The notes: generated by a model from the sequence alone, not told the origin. Counted from the stretch's first letter, positions 53,310-63,146 are shown. The stretch: 64,000 nucleotides of DNA from Bacteroidales bacterium (GCA_021740645.1 JAIOZL010000027.1:1-64000); one strand, 5' to 3'. Numbers and translations: made by a program.

Positions 53310-55216
53310 GCAATTTGAATTTTTTTACCAAGAAAACGAATAATCAAAAATAAAATCAGCACATTCACCGGAAATAATATCATCACCGGGACTCCATAAG
53401 CAGCAGGTAAAGTACCAAACAAAACGGCAACCGATCCAACAGTTAATGCATAAGGCATTTGTGTCCGAACATGCTCAATATGATTACAAGAACTGGCCAG
53501 TGAACTTAATATGGTTGTATCTGATATCGGGGAACAATGATCTCCCAAAACTGACCCTGCCAGAACCGTTGAAACCACATTGTGAAATATGGCCATGCTT
53601 TCGTCATATCCCAGGCCCGACTCTTGTGAAATCAACCAGCATGAAGGCAATATCAGGGGATATAAGATGGCCATTGTGCCCCAGCTCGACCCCGTTGAAA
53701 AAGCGATAAGTGCTGCAAGAATAAAAGTTATGGAAGGAACCAGATACGGAGCTAGGTTTACTTCCAGCAAAACAGAAGAAATATAATCTGCTGTATGCAT
53801 ATTTTTTGTGATCAGTGCAATTGACCAGGCTAAAACAAGAATAAGTACCGCTGTGACCATCGTCTTGAATCCGGAGATCAGACTCTCCATACTCTCCTGA
53901 AGGGTAAGAATACGCTGCGACAGGGTAATAAGAACAGCAACCAGCACTCCCGCCAGGGATGACCATAATAAAGCCCTGTAAGAGTCGGAATGACCAATTA
54001 CATTTGAAAGATTTTGAGCGATCCCCGACTCCTGGTTCCAACCAACCGTATCCAGGCCTGTGCTGACTAATCCAGCAATAATCCCAATGATCAGAACAAG
54101 GACCGGAATAACTGCATTGAACCAAATTTCCTTTTTTGTTTTTTCGTCCTTTAATTCCTTCACATAAGGGTGATAATCCGGAATGGGTTCCTTCTTTATT
54201 TTTCTTTCAGCTTTTAGCATAGGGCCGAATTCCCTTCTGCTGACTATCAGGATCAGGATGAATACCAGCGCAAGCACCGGATAATAAGCGTATTGAAGCG
54301 ACCCGAGAAAAATATCGTAAGGTGTTTCATCCAGTTGCAGGGTGGAAATACCGTCCTGAATATAACTTAGCTCCGCCCCAATCCAGGTGGTAACAAAAGC
54401 TATGGAGGCTACCGGGGCTGCAGTGGAATCAACGATATAGCTTAGTTTTTCCCTTGAAATTTTCAATCGGTCTGTTACCGGCCGCATGGTATTTCCCACC
54501 ACAAGGGTATTCGCGTAATCATCAAAAAAGATAGCCAGGCCCAAAACCCAGGTAACCAACTGCCCCGAACGCGGACTTTTGGCATATCGTGAAAGAATAT
54601 TTACTACCCCCTTCATTCCACCATTATCAGAAATAAGGTTAACCATAGCGCCTATCATCATGGAAAAAACAATAATTGATAAATGAGAAGAATCATTTAG
54701 CGATTGCAAAATATACTGGTCAATCACAGCAAAGAGTCCAAAAAATAAGGCAGCAAAAAAGCTATACCCCTGGTAAAAGGTAATGATAAAAGAACCCAAC
54801 CAAATCCCCATGAATAAAGCCACGAAAACTTCCCTGAATACAAGTGCGATGATAATGGCAATTAAAGGTGGTAAAACCGACATCCACAAAGGAACAGGGG
54901 TAATGGATCTTGAAAAACTGGATTCTTTCGTCGAAATACTTAGGGTTTGCTTTTCAGTAAATTCTTTTTTAAAGGAATAAAAACCGTTCTCCAAAATGAT
55001 TTGTTCCGGATTTCCATTTAAAGCAATGTTTATAGTATCGGAACGTAAATTTTCAGTTTCAGGAAAAAATAGTTGAATTTCAACAGGAATATGCTGAATT
55101 ACAGTAGAGGGAAGATTAACTTCAAAAATTCCCTTCACGGTATTTTCTGAAGCATGCGCAAAGAATGAAAGGCTTAAGAAGAAGAGTAAAGCAAAAATTG
55201 TCCTTATTACCTGCAC
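53306..55216 (-). CDS. NhaC-family Na+/H+ antiporter with an exported N-terminal domain
   Basis: 636 residues, begun with GTG 55216 followed at once by a signal peptide (MQVIRTIFALLFFLSLSFFAHAS). An extra ~90-residue beta-rich periplasmic domain (about 25-110) precedes the NhaC transporter core of about 11 helices, recognised by FFDDYANTLVVGNTMRPVTDR, STGSSWGTMAILYPLILP and VLGDHCSPISDTTILSS. It exchanges sodium for protons. Typical NhaC proteins lack a cleavable signal and this front domain. Cotranscribed with the TauE-type gene. Confidence 0.9.
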   Translation of the reverse strand: MQVIRTIFALLFFLSLSFFAHASENTVKGIFEVNLPSTVIQHIPVEIQLFFPETENLRSDTINIALNGNPEQIILENGFYSFKKEFTEKQTLSISTKESSFSRSITPVPLWMSVLPPLIAIIIALVFREVFVALFMGIWLGSFIITFYQGYSFFAALFFGLFAVIDQYILQSLNDSSHLSIIVFSMMIGAMVNLISDNGGMKGVVNILSRYAKSPRSGQLVTWVLGLAIFFDDYANTLVVGNTMRPVTDRLKISREKLSYIVDSTAAPVASIAFVTTWIGAELSYIQDGISTLQLDETPYDIFLGSLQYAYYPVLALVFILILIVSRREFGPMLKAERKIKKEPIPDYHPYVKELKDEKTKKEIWFNAVIPVLVLIIGIIAGLVSTGLDTVGWNQESGIAQNLSNVIGHSDSYRALLWSSLAGVLVAVLITLSQRILTLQESMESLISGFKTMVTAVLILVLAWSIALITKNMHTADYISSVLLEVNLAPYLVPSITFILAALIAFSTGSSWGTMAILYPLILPSCWLISQESGLGYDESMAIFHNVVSTVLAGSVLGDHCSPISDTTILSSLASSCNHIEHVRTQMPYALTVGSVAVLFGTLPAAYGVPVMILFPVNVLILFLIIRFLGKKIQIA

Positions 55217-55245
55217 AATAATGTTTTCGGTAAAAATAGAAAGAA

Positions 55246-56574
55246 TTATTTATTGAACAGCCGGAAAATATCATTTCCATTAGCAAAAATCAACAAGGCA
55301 AAAAGAAGGACCATACCAGTAATTTGAGCATACTCCATAAACTTGTCGCTTGGCTTTCGCCGTGTAATGATCTCATACATTAAGAACATAACGTGCCCCC
55401 CGTCCAAAGCAGGAATGGGCAGGACATTAAGAATAGCCAACATAATGGAAAGAAAAGCAGTTAAAGTCCAGAAACTTTGCCAGTGCCATTCAGCCGGGAA
55501 AATATTCCCAATGGTAATAAATCCACCCACCGATTCATAAGCTTTAATTTCTGGAGAAAAGATAAGCTTTAGCTGCTTCAAATAGGATCCGATTCCAAAA
55601 TAAGTCCGCTCAATTCCCGCCGGAACTGCTTCAATGATATTGTATTTTCTTTCCCTGATTTCAAAAAAGGCAGAAAGGTCTCCTACCGGGAATACGCCAA
55701 TCAGGCCGGCTTCGGGAACACTGACGTTTAATACCAGGGTATCTGAACCCCTCAATATATGCACCGCAACTTCTTCATTTTTATGTTGCTGGATTTCATT
55801 TCTGAATTCATCGAAATAGGTGGTATAGGTATTGTTTAAACCAATGATCTTATCCCCTTTTTCCATACCGGCATCCCTCGCCGGGGAATCCTTCACAAAA
55901 CGGTCGACGATAAAAGGTATGCGAACATCAATAAAATTAGGTGATCTGTGCTTTACCAACCTCCCTAAAAAACCAGAAGGTACTTCCAGTTCTAATTGGT
56001 CATTATCCCTTAATACCTGAATGGTTTTAGCCTCATCAAGGATAAGTTTTTCAGGGATTTTTCTGAAATTTTCAACCTTTTCATTATCGATACTGATAAT
56101 CTTGTCTCCATTCTGCAAACCTAGTTCAGCACCCAGAGAGTCTACTACAATACCATATTTTACGCTTTCTGTGGGTAAATATTCTTCCCCCCAGATAAAA
56201 AGCATACCTATGTAAATCAATACAGCCAGGACTATGTTCATGGTAACACCCCCGAGCATAATAATTAGTCGTTGCCAGGTGGGTTTGGCTCTGAATTCAA
56301 AATCCTGAGGAGGTTTTTTCATCTGCTCTTTATCCATCGATTCATCAATCATTCCGGATATTTTTACATAACCTCCCAAAGGGAGCCAACCGATCCCATA
56401 TTCCGTTTCGCCACGCTGGAATTTAAATATGGAAAACCATGGATTAAAAAATAAATAAAACTTCTCTACCCTGGTTTTAAAGATTTTGGCTGCCAGAAAA
56501 TGACCAAACTCATGGATGATCACTAGTATAGATAAACTGAGTAAAAATTGAAGGATCTTTATTATAACTTCCAT
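55246..56574 (-). CDS. rseP: Site-2 intramembrane metalloprotease RseP (M50)
   Basis: 442 residues. Zinc motif HEFGH at residues 21-25 in the first helix, with the third ligand in NVLPIPALDGGHV (about 385-397). Two PDZ domains lie between (about 125-210 and 215-300; GLQNGDKIISIDNEKVEN and GMEKGDKIIGLNNTYT). It cleaves transmembrane anti-sigma factors and signal peptide remnants inside the membrane. Directly downstream of dxr on the same strand, the common Bacteroidota order. Confidence 0.95.
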   Translation of the reverse strand: MEVIIKILQFLLSLSILVIIHEFGHFLAAKIFKTRVEKFYLFFNPWFSIFKFQRGETEYGIGWLPLGGYVKISGMIDESMDKEQMKKPPQDFEFRAKPTWQRLIIMLGGVTMNIVLAVLIYIGMLFIWGEEYLPTESVKYGIVVDSLGAELGLQNGDKIISIDNEKVENFRKIPEKLILDEAKTIQVLRDNDQLELEVPSGFLGRLVKHRSPNFIDVRIPFIVDRFVKDSPARDAGMEKGDKIIGLNNTYTTYFDEFRNEIQQHKNEEVAVHILRGSDTLVLNVSVPEAGLIGVFPVGDLSAFFEIRERKYNIIEAVPAGIERTYFGIGSYLKQLKLIFSPEIKAYESVGGFITIGNIFPAEWHWQSFWTLTAFLSIMLAILNVLPIPALDGGHVMFLMYEIITRRKPSDKFMEYAQITGMVLLFALLIFANGNDIFRLFNK

Positions 56575-56633
56575 CGGGTACTTTAATTATTAAAATGTAT
56601 GCAACGTATCAATTTCAAAATTGTTTTGAAAAA

Positions 56634-57782
56634 CTATATCATTTCCTTTGAAATGGCCCTTGCCTCTTTATCAGTTTCCAATAAATCTATAAATGAAGGG
56701 GATTGAATAAATGACACTGATGACAAGCATTTTTCAATGATTTCGGGCATTCTTAAAAAGGAAATTTTCTCTTCCAGAAATGCTTTCACAACCTCTTCAT
56801 TTGCAGCATTTAAAATGCAGGATTTATTTCCTCCTGATTTTAGAGCTTCAAAAGCGAATGCAAGATTACGAAATTTTTTAATATCAGGTTGTTCAAATGT
56901 CAGTGTATTGTATGCTTGAAAATTAAAGCGTTCGAAATTCGATGAAATACGTCGTGGATAAGATAAAGCATACTGTATGGGCAACCTCATATCTGGCAGG
57001 CCCATTTGGGCTTTTATCGACCCATCAACAAACTGAACCATTGAATGGATGATAGACTGAGGGTGAATAACCACCTCAATTTGTTCCGCTGCAATTCCAA
57101 ACAACCATCTTGCCTCAATCACTTCAAGGCCTTTATTCATTAGGGTGGCTGAATCAATGGTGATCTTATCTCCCATATTCCAGTTAGGGTGCTTCAAAGC
57201 AGCCTGCTTATTTACCTTTTTTAATTCACTTAATGAAAAATCCTTAAATGGGCCTCCTGAAGCAGTAAGAATAAGCTTCTCAACACTGGATGGGGCCTCA
57301 CCCGTCAGGCATTGAAAAATGGCGGAATGCTCTGAATCGACAGGGATCAGATCCACATGGTTTTCCATAACCAAATGTGTCAGGATTTCTCCGGCTACTA
57401 CCAGGCACTCTTTGTTTGCAAGGGCAATTTGCTTTTTAGCTTTAATGGCCTCCATTGTTGGTTTAAGGCCCGAAAAACCCACAAGAGCCATGAGAACAAT
57501 ATCGATAGATTCCATACTAACAATTTGCCCGAGTGATTTTTCGCCAGCATATACTTTAATATTCAATGGATTCAGGGCTTCAAATACCTCTTCGTACAAG
57601 GCTTCATTCCCAATTACCACCACATTTGGCTTATGTGTTATAGCCTGACGAATAAGTAGTTTATGATTGTTATTGGCAGTTAATACTTCTGCTTCAAACT
57701 GGTCGGGATGAGCACTGATCACTTCGAGGGCCTGTGTGCCGATTGACCCGGTTGATCCAAGTATAGCAATTCGTTTTTTCAA
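56634..57782 (-). CDS. dxr: 1-deoxy-D-xylulose-5-phosphate reductoisomerase
   Basis: 382 residues. NADPH-binding GSTGSIGTQALEVI at the N-terminus, the metal and substrate region VDSEHSAIFQCL, the flexible loop ASGGPFK, and SATLMNKGLEVIEA are all family signatures. It makes 2-C-methyl-D-erythritol 4-phosphate in the MEP isoprenoid pathway. It begins with TTG 57782 (LKKRIAILGSTG), the position required for the family N-terminus. Followed 59 nt later by rseP. Confidence 0.96.
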   Translation of the reverse strand: MKKRIAILGSTGSIGTQALEVISAHPDQFEAEVLTANNNHKLLIRQAITHKPNVVVIGNEALYEEVFEALNPLNIKVYAGEKSLGQIVSMESIDIVLMALVGFSGLKPTMEAIKAKKQIALANKECLVVAGEILTHLVMENHVDLIPVDSEHSAIFQCLTGEAPSSVEKLILTASGGPFKDFSLSELKKVNKQAALKHPNWNMGDKITIDSATLMNKGLEVIEARWLFGIAAEQIEVVIHPQSIIHSMVQFVDGSIKAQMGLPDMRLPIQYALSYPRRISSNFERFNFQAYNTLTFEQPDIKKFRNLAFAFEALKSGGNKSCILNAANEEVVKAFLEEKISFLRMPEIIEKCLSSVSFIQSPSFIDLLETDKEARAISKEMI

Positions 57783-57807
57783 AATATCCTATTCGGTATT
57801 GTTTACG

Positions 57808-58701
57808 TTAAAATGCGATGTACTCCCTCGGATTTATAGGCGAACCATTATGCCATAATTCAAAATGGAGATGGGCACCTGTTGAAAGTTCACCCGACTC
57901 CCCTACTATTGCAATCGGTTCACCTGCTTTTACCTGTCCGCCTTCTTCTTTTAATAACACCGAGTTATGTTTATACACCGAAATGAAATTGCCTGCATGT
58001 TGTATACTAATGGTATAGCCCGTTGCCACGGTCCAATTGGCAAAAATAACGGTCCCGTCCAGTGTCGCTTTTACAACTTCATTTTTTTTTGAGGCGATAT
58101 CAATTCCATAATGCTGAACAGATATATCAAATTCAGAGGTGATAAATCCTTTCAGGGGGTTAAAAAAGATATGACTACTTGTAGCCTGGTTTTGAAGCCT
58201 GAGTTCGTCGTTTTCATTATAGTAGAGATCATAAGAAGCTTCATTCTCATATTCCTGACGAAGGAGGGAATCTTCTACCGAACGGGTATACACAATATTA
58301 TCATAATCAGAAGAAGATTCAGGGGTACCCATTTTGGTGGAATCATCAATGGTTTCTTTGCCTTCTATAATCCGCTTTATATTTTCGATATACAGGTTCT
58401 TTTGTCTTGAAATAGTTTCTAGCGAATCGGTTTTGCGAAGAAGTGTGTTTACCCTTCTTGACAGGGTTACATCAGTATAGCCCGGAATATACTCCCGAAG
58501 AGGTGTAAAGGCGATTAAAAAAATAGTGAAAACAATTAATATGATGGACGTAATTCCAACAGAAATAAAAACATTTAACCTGGAAAGTCTGAAGGAAAAT
58601 CGTTCTTCATAATTGTCGTCATTGAGGACCACAAACCTGTATTTATTACTTAGTTTTCGCCTGAATTTTCTCCAGTTACTTATTTTATCCTGAGCTGACA
58701 A
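57808..58701 (-). CDS. M23-family metallopeptidase (membrane-anchored)
   Basis: 297 residues. A cytoplasmic basic N-terminus and one transmembrane helix (about 47-70) precede a coiled-coil region (about 85-175) and a LytM/M23 domain (about 185-295). The zinc ligands are in VQHYGIDIAS and GAHLHFELW, with GQVKAGEPIAIVGESG between. It is predicted to cut peptidoglycan cross-bridges in the periplasm or to regulate amidases. Start TTG 58701; a TACCTTTG promoter box lies 22 nt upstream. It precedes dxr on the same strand. Confidence 0.9.
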   Translation of the reverse strand: MSAQDKISNWRKFRRKLSNKYRFVVLNDDNYEERFSFRLSRLNVFISVGITSIILIVFTIFLIAFTPLREYIPGYTDVTLSRRVNTLLRKTDSLETISRQKNLYIENIKRIIEGKETIDDSTKMGTPESSSDYDNIVYTRSVEDSLLRQEYENEASYDLYYNENDELRLQNQATSSHIFFNPLKGFITSEFDISVQHYGIDIASKKNEVVKATLDGTVIFANWTVATGYTISIQHAGNFISVYKHNSVLLKEEGGQVKAGEPIAIVGESGELSTGAHLHFELWHNGSPINPREYIAF

Positions 58702-58723
58702 TGTTTAGTTCTTTTTTAAAAGG

Positions 58724-58731
58724 CAAAGGTA
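58724..58731 (-). promoter_or_regulatory. Candidate -7 element for the M23 peptidase gene
   Basis: TACCTTTG on the minus strand, 22 nt before the TTG start, matches TAnnTTTG. Confidence 0.48.
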
Positions 58732-58848
58732 TTGTATTTTCACTTTAACTGAATTGATAATTCGACGGGAATATTCTTATTTTAAACCAGGTATGCAAAA
58801 AATGCATGGGGTTTATGAAGATATCCCTTATAGTTCAGGAAAATAAAA

Positions 58849-58856
58849 TATTTTTG
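58849..58856 (+). promoter_or_regulatory. Candidate -7 element for the PorW/SprE-like gene
   Basis: TATTTTTG followed by CAA, 18 nt before ATG 58875. It forms the other half of a divergent promoter region with the M23 gene. Confidence 0.48.
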
Positions 58857-58874
58857 CAAAAAATTAGTTACTAG

Positions 58875-61571
58875 ATGATGAGCCTTTACAGGCAAATGTT
58901 AAAGCATGATATTTTGATCCGGTATATTTCTAATAAAAACCATTTTCTTTATTTATTTCTCCTTTTGGTGTCATTAGGGGTATCTTCTTGTTCTACCAAA
59001 AAAAACAGCTTTACCCGAAGGGTTTTCCATAACCTGACCGGTCATTATAATACGTTTTGGAATGGACGTGAAAGTTATAGGGAAGGAGTAATGGAGCTGG
59101 ACAAAAAAGTAAAGGATAATTACAACAAGGTATTACTTATATTTAATTATGGTACCCAGGAGCAGGCCCAGGCGTTAAATCCCTATTTAGATAAAGCCAT
59201 AGAAAAGGCCTCTATTAATATTCAGCGACATTCGATGTATTTTAACCGTAAAGAATATGTTCGTTGGATTGATGATAGTTATATGCTGATTGGATTGAGT
59301 TATTTCTATAAACAAGATTACAATAAAGCCCGCCGTACTTTCGACTATGTAATTAGTGAATACAAGTATAATGATATTAAATACGAAGCTATGCTTTGGT
59401 TGGCAAAATCATATAACCATCTGGAAAAGTATAAGCGGGCTCAATCGGTTCTGGATAACCTGGAAAATGAAATAGGTAAAAACCCAAAGATCAGTAAAAA
59501 AATTCAATATGAATTACCGTTAGTAAAAGCTGAGTCGTATCTTTTACAGGAAAAATATCCTCTTGCTATTGATCATTTATTGGATGCCATCTACTTTCCG
59601 CAAAAAAAGAAGACCCTTTCACGGGCATTGTTTATTCTTGGTCAAATAAATCAGATGGAAGGAGAGTTTTACAGGGCTTCGGATTATTATACCAAAGTTA
59701 TTAAAAAGAATCCACCCTATGAAATGGCATTTAATGCAGCCATAAACCTTGCTACAAGTTATGATACCATTTATGGGGAAGATAGCAGGCCAATCGTTAG
59801 AAAGCTTGAGAAAATGCTAAAGGAAGATAAAAACAAGGATTATAGAGATCAGATCTATTATGCGCTTGCCGACGTTGCTTTTAAAGATGGAAATGATTCT
59901 GCCGCTATTATTAACCTTACTTCCTCAGTGGCCACTTCCAAATCCAATAATTTTCAAAAAGCTACATCTGCACTTAAACTCGGTGATATCTATTTTAAGG
60001 TTCAAAAATATGAGTTATCACAGGCCTATTATGATACAGCCGTGCAAGTATTACCCGAAGATTTTCCAAATAAAAAAGAGATAGAATTACAAACCATGTA
60101 CCTCACAGAACTGGTGGATAATCTAATTATTGTTAAAACAGAAGACAGTTTGCAAAAAGTGGCAAGCATGCCTGAAGAACAACGCATGGCTTTAATTGAT
60201 AAAATTATTGAAGACGTTAAAAAAGAGGAAGAACGACAAAAGGAACTGGAAGAAATTGCAGCCTTAAATGCATCTTCAGGATCAAGCAGTACTACAGGTA
60301 TTAATACCGGACCAGCAGGAAGTGGAGGGTGGTATTTTTATAATCAAACAGCCCTGAGTTTTGGGTTCAATGAATTTAAAAAGAAATGGGGAAACAGGCC
60401 ATTGGAGGATAATTGGCGGCTTTCCAATAAAAAAGCCGCATTTCAACCCGATGATCAACAAATAACTTTGGGTTCAGATAGCACACTAACGGATAGCACG
60501 GGAGCAGCAGTTGCCATAACATCCAACGACCCCCATACACCTGATTACTATTTACAAAACTTACCCTTTACCGAAGACAAGCTAATGGAGTCGAATGGTA
60601 AAATTGAAGTCGCCCTTTTTAATCTGGGTTATATTTACAAAGACAAATTAAATGATAATCCAAAGGCTGTAGAGTCTTTTGAGTCTCTGGTTAATCGTTA
60701 CCCTGAAACTGAAAACAGGCTTGAATCCTATTATCAATTATACAGATTGTTTACCATGGCTGAAAACTTTGATCGAGCTGAATATTATAAAAATCTGATC
60801 ATTGATAATTTCCCTGATACGGATTATGCCAAACTTCTGCTCGATCCTAACTATTTCAAAGAACTGGAGGCTGTTAAAAACAGGGCATTGACCTTGTACA
60901 GTGAAACCTATGCCCATTATGAGTCAGGACATTATTATACCGTGTATAGCAATAGTACCCGAGCACTTAAAGAATTTTCTGAACCGGAAGACATTCTTGC
61001 CAGATTTGAATACTTAAGGGCCTTATCCCTTGGTAAAATTGAGGTAGTGGACTCAATGCAAATTTCTCTTGACAGTCTTCTCGTAAAATATCCGGGCAGC
61101 GCTGTGGCCCCTTTTGCACAGAATATACTTAATTATTTAAAAGGGCCAGTAGATACTACCGGGACAGTGATAAAAGAAGAGGAGAAATTCGATGTTACTA
61201 TTTATAAATTTAATCCTCAAAGTAAACATTTGTTCTCGATGGTAGTAAAATCACCAGTAAATATAAATGCTTTAAAAGTGCGTATTTCTGATTTTAATAT
61301 GAAGTTTTATAGCATTGAAAATATTTCTGTAACGAATATACTACTTGATAAAGAAACCCATTTTGTTATGGTGGGAAACTTTGATACAATAGATGATGCA
61401 ATGGGATACTATCATGCGATAATGACTGACGATTATGTGTTTGCTAACCTCGAGCCTGATCAGTTTGACGGGTTTGTGATTGCGCAGGAAAATTATCCTG
61501 TTTTTTATAAGGATAAGGATTTAAACAAATACCTTGCATTTTTCAAGCAAAACTACCTGCAACGTCAGTAA
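58875..61571 (+). CDS. porW: T9SS periplasmic lipoprotein, PorW/SprE-like
   Basis: 898 residues. Lipoprotein signal with Cys39 (LGVSSC), the signature start FTRRVFHNLTGHYNTFWNGRES, then many TPR units (for example YMLIGLSYFYKQDYNKARRTF and YELSQAYYDTAVQVLPED) to about residue 380, a central Gly/Ser-rich WYFYNQTALSFGFNEFKKKW block (about 485-505), more TPRs and a SPOR-like end. PorW/SprE is an outer-membrane-linked component required for T9SS function and gliding. It is the only T9SS machinery gene here, amid at least six cargo genes. ATG 58896 is an alternative start. Confidence 0.9.
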   Translation: MMSLYRQMLKHDILIRYISNKNHFLYLFLLLVSLGVSSCSTKKNSFTRRVFHNLTGHYNTFWNGRESYREGVMELDKKVKDNYNKVLLIFNYGTQEQAQALNPYLDKAIEKASINIQRHSMYFNRKEYVRWIDDSYMLIGLSYFYKQDYNKARRTFDYVISEYKYNDIKYEAMLWLAKSYNHLEKYKRAQSVLDNLENEIGKNPKISKKIQYELPLVKAESYLLQEKYPLAIDHLLDAIYFPQKKKTLSRALFILGQINQMEGEFYRASDYYTKVIKKNPPYEMAFNAAINLATSYDTIYGEDSRPIVRKLEKMLKEDKNKDYRDQIYYALADVAFKDGNDSAAIINLTSSVATSKSNNFQKATSALKLGDIYFKVQKYELSQAYYDTAVQVLPEDFPNKKEIELQTMYLTELVDNLIIVKTEDSLQKVASMPEEQRMALIDKIIEDVKKEEERQKELEEIAALNASSGSSSTTGINTGPAGSGGWYFYNQTALSFGFNEFKKKWGNRPLEDNWRLSNKKAAFQPDDQQITLGSDSTLTDSTGAAVAITSNDPHTPDYYLQNLPFTEDKLMESNGKIEVALFNLGYIYKDKLNDNPKAVESFESLVNRYPETENRLESYYQLYRLFTMAENFDRAEYYKNLIIDNFPDTDYAKLLLDPNYFKELEAVKNRALTLYSETYAHYESGHYYTVYSNSTRALKEFSEPEDILARFEYLRALSLGKIEVVDSMQISLDSLLVKYPGSAVAPFAQNILNYLKGPVDTTGTVIKEEEKFDVTIYKFNPQSKHLFSMVVKSPVNINALKVRISDFNMKFYSIENISVTNILLDKETHFVMVGNFDTIDDAMGYYHAIMTDDYVFANLEPDQFDGFVIAQENYPVFYKDKDLNKYLAFFKQNYLQRQ

Positions 61572-61601
61572 TTTCTTTATTTTTATACTTTCTAAAAAAA
61601 C

Positions 61602-62018
61602 ATGAACAATATGGCAAAGAACAATTACATTGAAGCTAAACCCAATTCGATTGTAGCAGGAACAACCATTAAAGGAGAAATTTCAGCTAATGGTGATTTT
61701 AGGATTGACGGACAATTGACAGGATCTATTAAGTGTAAAGGGAAAATTGTGGTGGGGCAGTCTGGTAGTATTGAAGGGGAGATTGAGTGCCAAAATGCAG
61801 ATATTTCAGGTTCCATTAAAGCCAAAGTGATCGTTGAGCAGCTGCTTTCCTTAAAAGCTACTTCCAAAGTTCATGGTGATGTTATTACGAATAAACTTTC
61901 GATTGAACCAGGGGCTGTATTTTCAGGCACCTGCGACATGGATGGAAGCAGGGCAAATAACCCGGCTTCAAACAATAAAAAAATTGAGCAAAGACAAGAA
62001 GAAAAAGTACTTGGATAA
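61602..62018 (+). CDS. Bactofilin (polymer-forming cytoskeletal protein)
   Basis: 138 residues with the bactofilin core (about 15-110): NSIVAGTTIKGEISANGDFR, IDGQLTGSIKCKGKIVVGQS and the repeating glycine turns of the right-handed beta-helix. Low-complexity ends with Asn/Lys/Gln. It polymerises without nucleotide and positions envelope-remodelling enzymes. ATG 61602 or 61611. It overlaps the next gene by about 35 nt. Confidence 0.93.
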   Translation: MNNMAKNNYIEAKPNSIVAGTTIKGEISANGDFRIDGQLTGSIKCKGKIVVGQSGSIEGEIECQNADISGSIKAKVIVEQLLSLKATSKVHGDVITNKLSIEPGAVFSGTCDMDGSRANNPASNNKKIEQRQEEKVLG

Positions 62019-62196
62019 CTATGCAAAGTATTCGTCCATTGCCTTCCAAATGATAGCTATTATATTACTTGGGGTTTTGGGCGGAGTAAAACTTGATGAA
62101 TGGCTGCACTTAAAATTTCCTGTTTTTACAGTTATCTTTTCAATGCTTTCAGTAGTTCTTGCCATTTATTATGTAGTTAAAGACCTTTTAAAATAA
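61984..62196 (+). CDS. AtpZ/AtpI-type small membrane protein
   Basis: About 70 residues from TTG 61984 (LSKDKKKKYLDNYAKYSS); the longer open frame to 61873 only reads bactofilin out of frame. Two transmembrane helices (about 18-36 and 44-64) with the AtpZ-like arrangement GVLGGVKLDEWLHLKFPVFTVIFS. AtpZ/I proteins assist c-ring and magnesium handling of F-type ATP synthase. It overlaps the bactofilin 3' end and is followed 15 nt later by another small membrane protein, as in Bacteroidota atp leaders, but no atpB follows. Confidence 0.78.
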   Translation: MSKDKKKKYLDNYAKYSSIAFQMIAIILLGVLGGVKLDEWLHLKFPVFTVIFSMLSVVLAIYYVVKDLLK

Positions 62197-62211
62197 ATTC
62201 TTGCTTTGAAA

Positions 62212-62616
62212 ATGAAATTAGCATATTTATCCTTTTTGAAAAAACTAATTGTTTTTACAATTATTTGTGTATTGGGAGTATATGGTATTGTTTATTTTAT
62301 TCCCGGTAAATACGTTACACCTACCCTGCCTTTCCTTTTGGTGTTTTTCTTTGCAGTAACTATACTCATCCACTTTATTTTATTAAAGGTTTCAACAAAA
62401 AAAGCGATTAATTTTATTAATGTTTTTATGTTGTTAACCCTTGGTAAATTAATGTTGTTTTTAAGTATAATTCTGGCATATGTATTCATTAATCGTGAGG
62501 ATGCGGTTAATTTTGTGATGAGCTTTTTTATTCTTTATGTATTATTCACAGTATTCGAAGTGAGCCAAAGCCTTGGGCTTAATAAATTAAGGCTTAAAAA
62601 AGATACTAAGCCCTGA
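62212..62616 (+). CDS. Four-helix membrane protein, AtpI-like position
   Basis: 134 residues from ATG 62212. Four transmembrane helices (about 10-28, 36-57, 70-90, 98-118) and a basic tail. This type of protein usually stands between AtpZ and AtpB in Bacteroidota ATP synthase clusters. Here the 3' end overlaps the convergent gene by 11 nt instead, so the leader genes are detached from the structural operon. No catalytic motif. Confidence 0.72.
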   Translation: MKLAYLSFLKKLIVFTIICVLGVYGIVYFIPGKYVTPTLPFLLVFFFAVTILIHFILLKVSTKKAINFINVFMLLTLGKLMLFLSIILAYVFINREDAVNFVMSFFILYVLFTVFEVSQSLGLNKLRLKKDTKP

Positions 62617-63067
62617 TATGATCAAGCATATGCAGTTCCAGATCGGATAAAAAATTCCTAAAGTTTTTAAGTTTACTGAGATTAGGTTCAAAAGCAGTTA
62701 AAACCCCATTTATTTGTCTTATACTTTTTATCAAATCTGTTTTCCTTTCCATACCAATTATCCCCTGGACCAGTAAAAAAAAATCTGTGGCGCCCTGCGA
62801 AGGAAATAGCTTTCCATCAGGATTAAAATTAGAGATAAGAAAAAAGTCAATCTGCTGGTCATTATTTTCGTTAAAGAACAGGGGATAATATAAGATTTCA
62901 TTGTGTAGTTCACTAAAATACGGAAGGTCCTTTATTCTTCTAAAGTCTGAATTAAAAACATGATTCAACTGGAAAGCCAGCCAATAATCCTTTTTGTGGC
63001 ATGAAATCGCTATTAAAAGGTTATTTTGCCCAAAATCAATGTCCAGTTTTAATTTTTTGGCAACCAT
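62606..63067 (-). CDS. IPExxxVDY family protein
   Basis: 153 residues, cytoplasmic. The layout fits the small IPExxxVDY family that in Bacteroidota lies beside rnc and fabF: KLKLDIDFGQNNLLIAISCHKKDYWLAFQLN at the start, RRIKDLPYFSELHNEILYYPLFF in the middle, and a C-terminal helical end. The motif itself is only loosely matched, so I rely partly on the genomic position (79 nt from rnc, same strand). Function unknown. Confidence 0.72.
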   Translation of the reverse strand: MVAKKLKLDIDFGQNNLLIAISCHKKDYWLAFQLNHVFNSDFRRIKDLPYFSELHNEILYYPLFFNENNDQQIDFFLISNFNPDGKLFPSQGATDFFLLVQGIIGMERKTDLIKSIRQINGVLTAFEPNLSKLKNFRNFLSDLELHMLDHIRA

Positions 63068-63146
63068 TCTCTCAGATAAATATCATCAAAATTAGGTAAA
63101 AACCAGTTAGAAACTAATAATTGAAAAATGTTCCTTCGGGTAGAAA

